Assembly: GCF_004339565.1 (NCBI RefSeq)
Contig: NZ_SMFZ01000001.1
Span: 3,782,001-3,846,000, forward strand
Direction of reading: 5' to 3'
Source: Pseudonocardia endophytica
GTDB lineage: Bacteria; Actinomycetota; Actinomycetes; Mycobacteriales; Pseudonocardiaceae
Length of the DNA: 64,000 bases
Translations under genes and position numbers: made by a program
Shown here: positions 56,935 to 64,000 of the stretch, piece by piece
Numbering within the stretch: position 1 is the stretch's first letter
Layout of the letters: each line of letters opens with the position of its first letter
Notes under the pieces: model-generated
Databases searched by the model: none
Told to the model about the DNA's origin: nothing
The model's input: the letters and a program-made list of their open reading frames with translations, nothing else

Positions 56935-56990
56935 CGAACGAGCGGCACCTTCGAGCAGTGACATTGCCCGAAGGCGCCGTTCGTTCGGGA
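56932..56990. terminator. Long inverted repeat between convergent genes, terminator or REP-like element
   Basis: The arms lie at 56932-56953 and 56969-56990 and match in 20 of 22 positions, with a 15-base loop. The core is GAACGAGCGGCACCTTCG facing CGAAGGCGCCGTTCGTTC. It lies between the ends of the FAD oxidase and deaminase genes. Confidence 0.75.
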
Positions 56991-57020
56991 TGGTGGGGGT
57001 GTGGAGCGTGGGGCGGCGGG

Positions 57021-58349
57021 TCAGGCCAGCGCGGAGCGCAGGCGCGCGGAGACGGCGCGGAGGTCGCCGAGCGCGGCGCGGCGGTCGGCGCGGGTCGGCT
57101 CCCCGGCCTCGACGACCTGCTCCCCGGCCACCCACACGTCGGTGATCAGACGCGAGCCGCCGGCCCAGACCAGATTGGACACGAGCTGGGCGTCGTCGTC
57201 CGGTGCCACGAAGGCGCTGTCGTCGGTGTCCACGTGCACCACGTCGGCCCAGCGGCCGGGTTCCAGCACGCCCAGGTCGTCCCGGCCGATCGAGGCGGCG
57301 GCCTCCGAGGTGGCCATCAGCAGGACGTCGGCGGCGGTGAGCGCCGCGGCGTCCTCGGCACCGACGCGGGCGAGCAGGCCGGCCAGGCGGGCCTGGTTCC
57401 ACATGTCCATGTCGTCGCAGGACGCCGGACCGTCGGTGCCGAGCCCGACGCGCACACCGGACCGTCGCAGATCCATCAGGCGGGCCGTGCCTGCGGCCAG
57501 TTTCGAGTTCGAGCCCGGGCAGTGCGCGACCGCCACCTCGTGACGGCGGAACAGGGCGATGTCGTTGTCCGACAGGTGCACCGAGTGTGCCGCGAGCACC
57601 CGCCCGCCCAGCGCGCCGACGTCGTCCAGCAGAGCAGGGACCGACCCGTGCGCCTCCCGCTGTACGGCGTCCTCCGGCCGCGACTCGGCGACGTGCGTGT
57701 GCAGCAGGGCCCCGCGCTCCCGGGCGTGCTCGCCCACCGACGCCAGCGCCTCGGGCGGCAGCGTGTACGCGGAGTGCGGCCCGTACCCGAGCTCGACGCG
57801 CTCGTCGTCGCCGATCCGGAGGCCGTGCGCGTCGATCCGGGCGGACACGTCGTCGCGCATCTGCTCCCACGTGCCGAGGCGGTCCCAGCCGGGCGCGGCG
57901 ATGATCCCCGGGGTGAGCACGGCTCGGGAGCCCGCCGCGCGCACGGCCTCGATCAGCGCGTCGGTGAAGAAGTACATCTCGACGCTCGTCGTGCAGCCGG
58001 TGCGCAGCAGGTCCAGGCAGCCGGCCAGCATGCCGGCGTAGGTGTCCTCGGCCGTCAGCAGCGCCTCGGCGGGCCACATCACGCCGGTCAGCCACGGCAT
58101 CAGCGGGAGGTCGCCGCCCATCCCGCGCAGCAGCGACATGGGGGTGTGGCAGTGCGTGTTCACCAGTCCGGGCATCAGCAGGCCGGGCATCGGGCGCGCG
58201 ATGGCGTCCGTCGCCGGTGCGTCGGCCGCGGTGCCGAACCACGCGATCCGGCCGGTCTCGTCGACGTCCAGGACGGCGTCGCGGACGACCGGGAACCCCT
58301 CGGAACACGGGAGCGCCACCGGTGCGGTGAGGCGCTGCAGCGTGGTCAC
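57021..58349 (-). CDS. Amidohydrolase, MtaD/S-adenosylhomocysteine deaminase-like
   Basis: A 442-residue metal-dependent deaminase from GTG 58347-58349, eight bases after the upstream NYN gene's stop. The HxH motif is in VNTHCHTPMSLLRGMGGDLP, the later metal His residues are in LLHTHVAES and VLAAHSVHLS, and the Asp is in VGLGTDGPAS. The PMSLLRGMGGD loop is typical of 5-methylthioadenosine/SAH deaminases. The exact purine substrate is not certain. Confidence 0.87.
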   Translation of the reverse strand: MTTLQRLTAPVALPCSEGFPVVRDAVLDVDETGRIAWFGTAADAPATDAIARPMPGLLMPGLVNTHCHTPMSLLRGMGGDLPLMPWLTGVMWPAEALLTAEDTYAGMLAGCLDLLRTGCTTSVEMYFFTDALIEAVRAAGSRAVLTPGIIAAPGWDRLGTWEQMRDDVSARIDAHGLRIGDDERVELGYGPHSAYTLPPEALASVGEHARERGALLHTHVAESRPEDAVQREAHGSVPALLDDVGALGGRVLAAHSVHLSDNDIALFRRHEVAVAHCPGSNSKLAAGTARLMDLRRSGVRVGLGTDGPASCDDMDMWNQARLAGLLARVGAEDAAALTAADVLLMATSEAAASIGRDDLGVLEPGRWADVVHVDTDDSAFVAPDDDAQLVSNLVWAGGSRLITDVWVAGEQVVEAGEPTRADRRAALGDLRAVSARLRSALA

Positions 58350-58357
58350 GGGCGGCG

Positions 58358-59005
58358 TCAGCGCCGGTCCAGCAGCGACTTCAGCGACCGGAACGGCGGC
58401 AGCCACGCGCCCTCGTCGGGCAGCGTGTCCAGGGACACGCGCGGCAGCGGCTCGCGGAACACGCCGTCGATGTCCTCCAGATCGAGGAAGGAGATCACCT
58501 CGGAGGACAGCGCGAAGCCCGCGTACTCCCGGAACCCGATCACCGACACGTCGGTGCCGTGCCGGACGAGGTCCTCCAGCGGCTCGCGGAACGCCCTGCC
58601 GTCGCCGGACGCCACGACGACGTGCCGCAGCCGCCCCTCGTTCGCCCGCAGCTCGATGTGGCGCAGCATGTCCTCGTCGACGTCCGAGTCCTCGGACGTC
58701 TTCGGTTTGGCGAACACGGCGAACCCGACGTTGCGCAGCGCCTCCACCCAGGGCCGGACGGTCTCCACGCTGCCGGCCGCGACGTTCGTGAACACGCAGG
58801 CCTCGGCCTCGGCGTCCGGTCCGGCCAGGTCCAGGAGCCAGCGGCCCACGGCGTCGAAACGCGGGCGGTAGGCCGAGGTCGGGCGGGCGCCGAGCAGCGA
58901 CCCGAGGCTCATGTCCATGTTGGGCGCGTCCCAGACCAGCAGGACGCGCAGCGGCGGACCCGGTTCGGCCGACGCAGGCGCGGACTGGGTGGCGACGCTC
59001 GTCAT
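58358..59005 (-). CDS. NYN domain (LabA/DUF88-like) putative ribonuclease
   Basis: A 215-residue PIN-like protein from ATG 59003-59005. The acidic active-site residues can be placed in VLLVWDAPNMDMSL, EDSDVDEDMLRHIEL and VVVASGDGRAF. These match the NYN fold, whose members act as RNases or RNA-binding proteins. It lies directly upstream of the MtaD-type gene and is probably cotranscribed. RNA target unknown. Confidence 0.85.
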   Translation of the reverse strand: MTSVATQSAPASAEPGPPLRVLLVWDAPNMDMSLGSLLGARPTSAYRPRFDAVGRWLLDLAGPDAEAEACVFTNVAAGSVETVRPWVEALRNVGFAVFAKPKTSEDSDVDEDMLRHIELRANEGRLRHVVVASGDGRAFREPLEDLVRHGTDVSVIGFREYAGFALSSEVISFLDLEDIDGVFREPLPRVSLDTLPDEGAWLPPFRSLKSLLDRR

Positions 59006-59048
59006 GACCCCGACCCTAGCTGCTGGCCGGTTGGGTCAGACTGATCAG

Positions 59049-59519
59049 GTGAGTACCGACGACCGACCCGATCCCCAGCGGGTCGCCGACACGACGGCCG
59101 GCGCGATGGTCGCGGCCGACCACGCCTCCCGCGACGCGGGCGTCCGCCTGGCCAGGGTCGCGCCCGGCAGCGCCACCGCGATGCTGACCGTGGCCGAGCA
59201 GCACGTCAACGGGCACGGCGTCTGCCACGGCGGCTACCTGTTCCTGCTGGCCGACACGGCGATGGCCTACGCGTGCAACAGCTACGGCGTGTCCGCGCTG
59301 GCCTCCGGGGCGGACATCGCGTTCCTGCGGCCGGCCGCGCTGGGCGACGAGCTCGTCGCCGACGCGGTCGAGCGGGCCCGTGCGGGACGCTCCGGCCTCT
59401 ACGACGTGTCGGTCCGCGCGCTCGGGCGCGACGGTGCGGCGGACACCGTCGTCGCCGAGTTCCGCGGGCGCACCCGCCAGGTGCCGCACATGGCCGGACC
59501 GCCCCCGGTCGAGCCCTAG
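59049..59519 (+). CDS. paaI: Hydroxyphenylacetyl-CoA thioesterase PaaI-like hotdog protein
   Basis: A 156-residue hotdog thioesterase from GTG 59049 (MSTDDRPDPQRVADTTAGAM). The motif NGHGVCHGGYLFLLADTAMA matches PaaI (HxxCHGGxxFxLAD), with the catalytic Asp in LLADTA. SGADIAFLRPAALGDELVAD is the second family block. In phenylacetate degradation PaaI removes dead-end CoA esters, but no other paa genes are present here. Confidence 0.88.
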   Translation: MSTDDRPDPQRVADTTAGAMVAADHASRDAGVRLARVAPGSATAMLTVAEQHVNGHGVCHGGYLFLLADTAMAYACNSYGVSALASGADIAFLRPAALGDELVADAVERARAGRSGLYDVSVRALGRDGAADTVVAEFRGRTRQVPHMAGPPPVEP

Positions 59520-59528
59520 CTACTCGGC

Positions 59529-60938
59529 CTACTCGGCGGCGGGCGGTGGCAGGAACGCGGGACGCGTCGCCTCGTCCGGCTCGTCGTAGTACCGGTGGAA
59601 CACCGGCGTCAGCCCGCCGGACATCGGCGGGACGATCCAGCTCCAGTCCGCGGGGCACTTCCGCCCGGCGGACTTCTCCCGGGCCACGTGGGTGAGGAAC
59701 CGCTCGGACTCGGTGTGGTGGTCGGCCATCGTGACGCCCGCGGCGTCGTAGGAGTGCATGACGGCCCGCACGAGCTCGACGAGCGCACGGTCGCGCCACA
59801 TCGTCCGCACGCTCGACGTGTCCAGCCCCATCCGCTCGGCGATCTGCGGGAGCAGGTTGTACCGGTCGGTGTCGGCGAGGTTCCGCGCGCCGATCTCGGT
59901 GTCCAGGTACCAGCCGTTGAACGGCGCGGCCGGGTACCGTACGCCGCCGATCTCCAGCGGCATGTTGCTGATCGCGGGCACCGCGTACCAACGCAGCCCG
60001 AGCCCGGCGAACCATTCGAGCTCGGGGTGCCGCAGCCGGACCTCCTGCACGGCGTCCGGCGGCACGTCGAACAGGCGTGAACGGCCGTCGCTACCTGTCA
60101 CCAGGAGCGGCAGCACGTCGAAGCGTCCGCGCGGGTTCGGGCGCGGCCAGCCGAGCGAGACGACGCGGTCGGTGAACGCGACCTGCAGCGGGTCGCCGGT
60201 GATCGTCCCGTCCGGGTTGCGGTGGCCCGCGTAGCGGACGAGCTGGTCGTTCTCGATGCGCGGGCCGGGCCGTCCGGGGCCGTCCGGGGCGAACACCGTG
60301 ATGGTGGAGCGGACCTTCCCTCCGCGGGTCGCCGCGCGCAGGTGCCCGACGCTCTCCTGCGCGACGTCCGCCGGGTCGTGCAGGTGCCGCAGATCGCGGA
60401 CCTGCAACGACTGCCAGTACAGCCGGCCGATGCAGCGCGCCGAGTTCCGCCACGCGATCCGGGCACCGAACGTCAGCTCGTGCGTCGTGTGGCTGTACAG
60501 GCCGGTCCGATCGATCTCCGTGCGCACCTGCCGCATGCGGTCGGTGAACGGGATCGGCGGCGTCGTCTCCGCGTAGACCTGGCGCAGGAAGTCCTCCGCG
60601 GCCGCCGGCTCGACGACCCCGGTCCCCTCCGACGTGCCGGGGATCGCCGTCGTCGGCGGCTCCGTCGTCCGGGTCGCGACGGCCCGGGTGGCGGCCTCGA
60701 CGGGCGTCGCCCTCGTCGTCCGGTCGGGGGACGCGGGCCGCTCGGTGCGCGGGAGCGGGGTCGCCGTGGTCGTCCGCTCCGGCGCGGGCGTGGCCGTCGT
60801 CACCTGCACCGCGGTCGTCATCACCGGTCGCCGCGGCGTGGGGCTCGGCCGCGGCCGGTTCACGACGGGGCAGCGGCTGGGCGTGCCGGACAGCGTCACC
60901 GTCACGGTCTCGGCGTCCGGGGGATCGACCGTCGTCAC
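59529..60938 (-). CDS. nos: Bacterial nitric oxide synthase oxygenase
   Basis: A 469-residue NOS oxygenase without a reductase domain. The start GTG 60936-60938 overlaps the trmB stop (GTGA), with GAAGGA upstream. The first ~108 residues are a Thr/Pro/Arg-rich extension unusual for the family; an internal ATG at codon 40 is an alternative. The core (about 110-469) has IAWRNSARCIGRLYWQSLQV with the heme-thiolate Cys169, and PFNGWYLDTEIGARNLADTD with the arginine-binding Glu. It makes NO from L-arginine using cellular reductases and a pterin. Confidence 0.93.
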   Translation of the reverse strand: MTTVDPPDAETVTVTLSGTPSRCPVVNRPRPSPTPRRPVMTTAVQVTTATPAPERTTTATPLPRTERPASPDRTTRATPVEAATRAVATRTTEPPTTAIPGTSEGTGVVEPAAAEDFLRQVYAETTPPIPFTDRMRQVRTEIDRTGLYSHTTHELTFGARIAWRNSARCIGRLYWQSLQVRDLRHLHDPADVAQESVGHLRAATRGGKVRSTITVFAPDGPGRPGPRIENDQLVRYAGHRNPDGTITGDPLQVAFTDRVVSLGWPRPNPRGRFDVLPLLVTGSDGRSRLFDVPPDAVQEVRLRHPELEWFAGLGLRWYAVPAISNMPLEIGGVRYPAAPFNGWYLDTEIGARNLADTDRYNLLPQIAERMGLDTSSVRTMWRDRALVELVRAVMHSYDAAGVTMADHHTESERFLTHVAREKSAGRKCPADWSWIVPPMSGGLTPVFHRYYDEPDEATRPAFLPPPAAE

Positions 60939-61762
60939 TGGCGTCCTTCGCGGTCACTCGGGGAGGTCGTCGGGGCCGGAGGCACCGGGGTGGGTTCGGG
61001 GGATCCGGTAACGCTCCGTATATCACCCGTACCAGGCGCGTGTACAGCGGTGTAGAGAAGATCCCTAACCGGTCGGTGGTCGGTCACCGCCCTGCGCTCG
61101 AACTTCGTCAGCGGACGCCAGACGGGTCGCTCCGCATAGCCGTCCGTGTCCGTCGCGCCGAACGGTCGCAATGCCGGGTCGGCCGTACAGACGGCGAGCA
61201 TCTGCTGTGCGTAGTCAGGCCAGTCGGTGGCGAGGTGCAACCGTCCACCGTCCCGGATGCGCGACACCGCGATCCGTACGAAGTCGGGCTGAACCAGCCG
61301 CCGTTTGCGATGCCGCCGCTTGGGCCACGGGTCCGGGAAGAAGATCCGGATCTCGTCCAGCGACTGCGGCGCGATCGCCTCGGACAGCAGCGTCACGGCG
61401 TCCCCGCGCAGCAGTCGCTGGTTCGTCAGCCCCGCGTCGGTGATCCGCATCAGCAGCTGCGCCAGGCCCGGCTCGTAGACCTCGACGGCGAGGTGGTCGT
61501 CGTCCGGCTCGGCCGCGGCGAGCGCGGCGGTCGTCTCACCCATCCCGGACCCGATCTCCAGGCGGAGCGGGGCGGTGCGCCCGAACCAGGCGCGCGGGTC
61601 CCACGGCGGCTCCCCCGGCCCGGGCAGCACGTCGGACACCTCGGCGCCGTACTCGGGCCACCACCTCTCCCAGGCGTGCTGCTGGCCCTCGGTCAGCCGG
61701 GTGCGGTGGTGGACGAAGCTCGGGATCCGGGTGGGGCCGGGGTGTGCGGCCGGCTCAGGCAC
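60935..61762 (-). CDS. trmB: tRNA (guanine46-N7)-methyltransferase TrmB
   Basis: A 275-residue methyltransferase from GTG 61760-61762 (MPEPAAHPGPTRIPSFVHHR). RLTEGQQHAWERWWPEYG, the SAM motif LRLEIGSGMGETTAALAAAE, and IRIFFPDPWPKRRHRKRRLV are diagnostic. LHLATDWPDYAQQM follows. The C-terminal ~40 residues are a Pro/Thr/Ser tail. It overlaps the upstream glycosyltransferase gene by 8 bp and the downstream NOS gene by 4 bp. Confidence 0.95.
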   Translation of the reverse strand: MPEPAAHPGPTRIPSFVHHRTRLTEGQQHAWERWWPEYGAEVSDVLPGPGEPPWDPRAWFGRTAPLRLEIGSGMGETTAALAAAEPDDDHLAVEVYEPGLAQLLMRITDAGLTNQRLLRGDAVTLLSEAIAPQSLDEIRIFFPDPWPKRRHRKRRLVQPDFVRIAVSRIRDGGRLHLATDWPDYAQQMLAVCTADPALRPFGATDTDGYAERPVWRPLTKFERRAVTDHRPVRDLLYTAVHAPGTGDIRSVTGSPEPTPVPPAPTTSPSDREGRQ

Positions 61763-62804
61763 CGGTCCGCGGCGCGGTGGTGCCGTGCGCGCCGTCCGCG
61801 ACGGGCATCCGGACCTCGCTCGTGGCCCCGGGCAACCGCCCGCGCAGGTAGCCGGCCGCCGTGACGCCGAAGCACGCGACGATCGCGGCGGCGGACACGG
61901 GGTTGCGCTCGCGCACCTCGCGCACCACACCCGCCGGAAGGATCTTCATCGTGTAGCTGCTCTCCGCGGACAGCGAGTCGCCGGTCCCGACGGCGCGCGA
62001 CACGGCGGCCTTGGACAGGCCCTCCGCCCAGCCGCGGCGCAGCAGGTACCGCCAGTGCACGCGGTCGTCGCTGACCCGGTGGTCGACGGCGGCCGCCGGC
62101 TCGAAGATGATCTTCGGCTGGCCACCCTCCCGGGTGTAGGCCTGCCGGGCGCGGATGCAGAGCTCGGTCTCCTCGCAGCCCAGCGGGTTCTTCCCGATCC
62201 GGCCCATGTCCTCGGCGAAGCCACCGACCTTCTTGAACACCTCGGCGCGCAGGGACATGTTGCAGCCCATCAGGTTGCGCATCTCGGCCTGCTCGGTGGG
62301 CTGACCGGTGTAGGTGCAGCCGACGACCCAGTCCAGCTCGCCGGTGGCGTCCGGGTCGGCGGGGGCGGAGCCGGGCAGCGTGCGCGGACGGCCGTCCGGC
62401 CACTTCGGGTGCGCGATGCCGCCGACCCCGATCACCGACGGGTCGGCGTACGGCGCGAGCAGGGCGCGCAGCCATCCGGGGCGAGCGGCCGCGTCGTCGT
62501 CGAGGAACACGACCACCTCACCGGTCGCCTCGGCGACGGCCGTGTTCCGCGCGCCGGACAGGCCCCGGGTGTGCCGGTTCGGCAGCACCCGCACGCCGTC
62601 CGGGCCGAACTCCTTGTCCGCCCGTGCCAGCAGCGCGTCGTTGTGGTCGACGACGACGATCGTCTCGACCGGCCGGACGTCCTGGGCGGCGACCGAGCGC
62701 ACGGCGCCGACGATGTCGAACCACCGCTTCTCGGTGTACACGCACACCACGACGCTGGCGGTGACGGTCGGCTCGCCGGCTCCTGCGGGGACGGCAGAAC
62801 TCAC
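61755..62804 (-). CDS. Glycosyltransferase family 2 protein
   Basis: A 349-residue GT-A glycosyltransferase from GTG 62802-62804, with GAGGAG upstream. ASVVVCVYTEKRWFDIVGAV starts the fold, the DxD-like motif is VVFLDDDAAARPGWL, and GCNMSLRAEVFKKVGGFAED with GCEETELCIRARQ marks the acceptor side. A C-terminal hydrophobic stretch (PVSAAAIVACFGVTAAGYLR) may attach it to the membrane. Sugar and acceptor unknown. Confidence 0.87.
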   Translation of the reverse strand: MSSAVPAGAGEPTVTASVVVCVYTEKRWFDIVGAVRSVAAQDVRPVETIVVVDHNDALLARADKEFGPDGVRVLPNRHTRGLSGARNTAVAEATGEVVVFLDDDAAARPGWLRALLAPYADPSVIGVGGIAHPKWPDGRPRTLPGSAPADPDATGELDWVVGCTYTGQPTEQAEMRNLMGCNMSLRAEVFKKVGGFAEDMGRIGKNPLGCEETELCIRARQAYTREGGQPKIIFEPAAAVDHRVSDDRVHWRYLLRRGWAEGLSKAAVSRAVGTGDSLSAESSYTMKILPAGVVREVRERNPVSAAAIVACFGVTAAGYLRGRLPGATSEVRMPVADGAHGTTAPRTGA

Positions 62805-62850
62805 GGACGCTTCACTCCTCGCTGGTCGTTGCGACCGCGCGGGGTCGCGG

Positions 62851-63801
62851 TCAGCGCGCGTACCCGGACGCCTTCCGGCGGCCCTCGGCGCGACGGTGCT
62901 CGGCCATCAGCGTACGCAGCACGCGCGTGCCGTCCGCGAACGTCCGCAGGTTCGTCTCGCCGAACATCCGCTCACGCTCGACGGACGGCACCTCGGTGAT
63001 CTTCAGCTTGGCCGCGGCGACCCGGCAGTTCAGCACGGTCTCGATCTCGAACCCGTCGCCCCACAGCATCTGGCCGTCCTCCGGCTGCGGCTGGGCCGGG
63101 TCCGGGAGCTCGAGCTGCGGCAGCAGGTCGGCCCAGAACGCGTTGTAGCCGTAGCAGAGGTCTGTGTAGCTCGTGCCGAAAAGGCGGTTCGCGACACCGT
63201 TCAGTCCGGCGTTGCCGGACTTGCGCAGCAGCGTGATGTCGTCGCTGCCGCCGCCCTTGCGGAACCGGCTGCCCTTGGCGAAGTCGGCTCCGGCGACCAG
63301 CGCCGAGACGAAAGCCGGGATCTCGCCGGGGTCGGCGGAGCCGTCGGCGTCGAACATCACCAGGATGTCGCCGGTCGCGGCCGTGAAGCCGCAGGCCATC
63401 GCGTTGCCCTTGCCCTTGCGGGTCTGGGTGATCACACGCGCCCATGGCAGCGTGCGACGCGCGGCGGCGACCGTGTTGTCGGTCGAGTTGCCGTCGACGA
63501 CGATCACCTCGTGCACCGCGGGGCGCACGGCGGCGATCGCCGGCAGGACGATCTCGAGGTTCCGGGCCTCGTTGCGGGTCGGGACGATCACCGACACGGC
63601 CGGGTTCGACGACCGGCGCGGAGCCGGGCGCGGCCGCGGACGGCGGAAACCTTCCGGTCCCTCCGGTTGCGGCACTGCGGCACGGGGTGACGTTCCCGGG
63701 AGGGGCGTCTGGCTCGCACCGGAGCCGGTCTCGTGTCCGGGGCGCACAGGTGCGTCGGTACCGGGCGTGACGGCCGGGCGGGCGGGCGTTACGGCGCTCA
63801 C
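62851..63801 (-). CDS. Glycosyltransferase family 2 protein (DPM-like)
   Basis: A 316-residue GT-A protein from GTG 63799-63801, with GGAGGAAGT directly upstream. A Pro-rich N-terminal ~65 residues precede VSVIVPTRNEARNLEIVLPA. VVDGNSTDNTVAAAR, TRKGKGNAMACGFTAATGDI and VMFDADGSADPGEIPAFVSA with the DxD motif resemble polyprenyl-phosphate hexose transferases. First gene of the run that ends with NOS. Confidence 0.87.
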   Translation of the reverse strand: MSAVTPARPAVTPGTDAPVRPGHETGSGASQTPLPGTSPRAAVPQPEGPEGFRRPRPRPAPRRSSNPAVSVIVPTRNEARNLEIVLPAIAAVRPAVHEVIVVDGNSTDNTVAAARRTLPWARVITQTRKGKGNAMACGFTAATGDILVMFDADGSADPGEIPAFVSALVAGADFAKGSRFRKGGGSDDITLLRKSGNAGLNGVANRLFGTSYTDLCYGYNAFWADLLPQLELPDPAQPQPEDGQMLWGDGFEIETVLNCRVAAAKLKITEVPSVERERMFGETNLRTFADGTRVLRTLMAEHRRAEGRRKASGYAR

Positions 63802-64000
63802 ACTTCCTCCATACGGGTCCGCTCTACCCGTCCAACGACGGTCTCACGGTCTGGGTGCGGTCTACTTCGTCTCGGCTGATTCGGCGAACCCTCATGTGTA
63901 GGGACGTGCGGGGCGCCGGAGGGTTGCGCCGGTCGAGGAAACTTCCTCACCGAGCGTCGCGCCCGTAGTCCTACGCATCCCGTTCCGCCCCTGTACGCAG
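63802..64000. other. Upstream region of the glycosyltransferase-trmB-nos run
   Basis: The last 199 bp contain no ORF I can support. The promoter of the minus-strand run should lie here, but no clear hexamers stand out. Confidence 0.4.

Noticed and set aside
1-64000. CRISPR arrays, prophage, integrative element with att sites
   Set aside because: No regularly spaced repeats, integrase, tRNA-associated duplication or phage structural genes were found anywhere in the window.

Overview
The window is about 72% G+C chromosomal DNA from a high-GC actinobacterium. It covers the replication-origin side that runs from dnaN and dnaA through rpmH-rnpA-yidD-yidC-jag-rsmG-parA-parB to dnaB. The order parAB, cwlM, trxA/trxB, sigM, DUF6049, NUDIX, CCA-adding enzyme, then ino1, a bifunctional PBP, rpsF-ssb-rpsR-rplI and dnaB on one side of dnaA is the layout known from Streptomyces; mycobacteria split the two blocks across dnaA. 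Protein features (NO synthase oxygenase, stand-alone MurJ-type pseudokinase, GTG/TTG starts) suggest a Pseudonocardiaceae member, possibly Pseudonocardia. That taxonomic call is inference.

Layout. 1-3547: dnaN (5' part only), a ~980-bp oriC with an AT-rich tract and many DnaA boxes, dnaA, and the dnaA/rpmH promoter region. 3548-9501: ribosomal L34, RNase P protein, membrane insertion genes, RsmG, ParA/ParB and four parS sites. 9502-24.8 kb: Ddl-type ligase, aminotransferase, GNAT, CwlM, thioredoxin system, SigM with its anti-sigma factor, an orphan pseudokinase, DUF6049, NUDIX, CCA enzyme and an MFS protein. The flippase gene murJ, normally beside DUF6049 and the pseudokinase, is absent; only a 56-codon coupled ORF stands there.

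24.8-38.2 kb is more mixed: YqgE; two nearly identical 167-bp CTAG-flanked inverted elements bracketing a MerR regulator and a small membrane protein; DUF427, SdpI, DinB and methyltransferase genes; leuS; an UPF0158-nucleotidyltransferase fusion with a HEPN partner; DUF805, DUF1707, SDR, NlpC/P60, SnoaL-like and a second MerR. 38.2-50.3 kb returns to the conserved core: ino1-padR, DUF5318, PBP1A-type PonA, a GT87 enzyme, NUDIX, endonuclease IV, the rpsF-ssb-rpsR-rplI operon and dnaB, which has its own DnaA-box cluster upstream.

50.3-64 kb is accessory or lineage-specific: DUF3040, a divergent sugar epimerase/C-methyltransferase pair, an SDR-DUF2867 protein, an FAD oxidase, an MtaD-type deaminase, a NYN protein, a PaaI thioesterase, and an apparent operon of two family-2 glycosyltransferases, trmB and a bacterial NO synthase oxygenase. 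The genes jointly serve replication initiation and segregation (DnaA, DnaN, DnaB, ParABS, SSB), envelope growth (YidC, CwlM, PonA, NlpC/P60, glycosyltransferases), translation (L34, S6, S18, L9, LeuRS, CCA, TrmB, RsmG) and redox/stress control (Trx, SigM, NOS). No tRNA, rRNA, CRISPR array or complete insertion sequence was seen.
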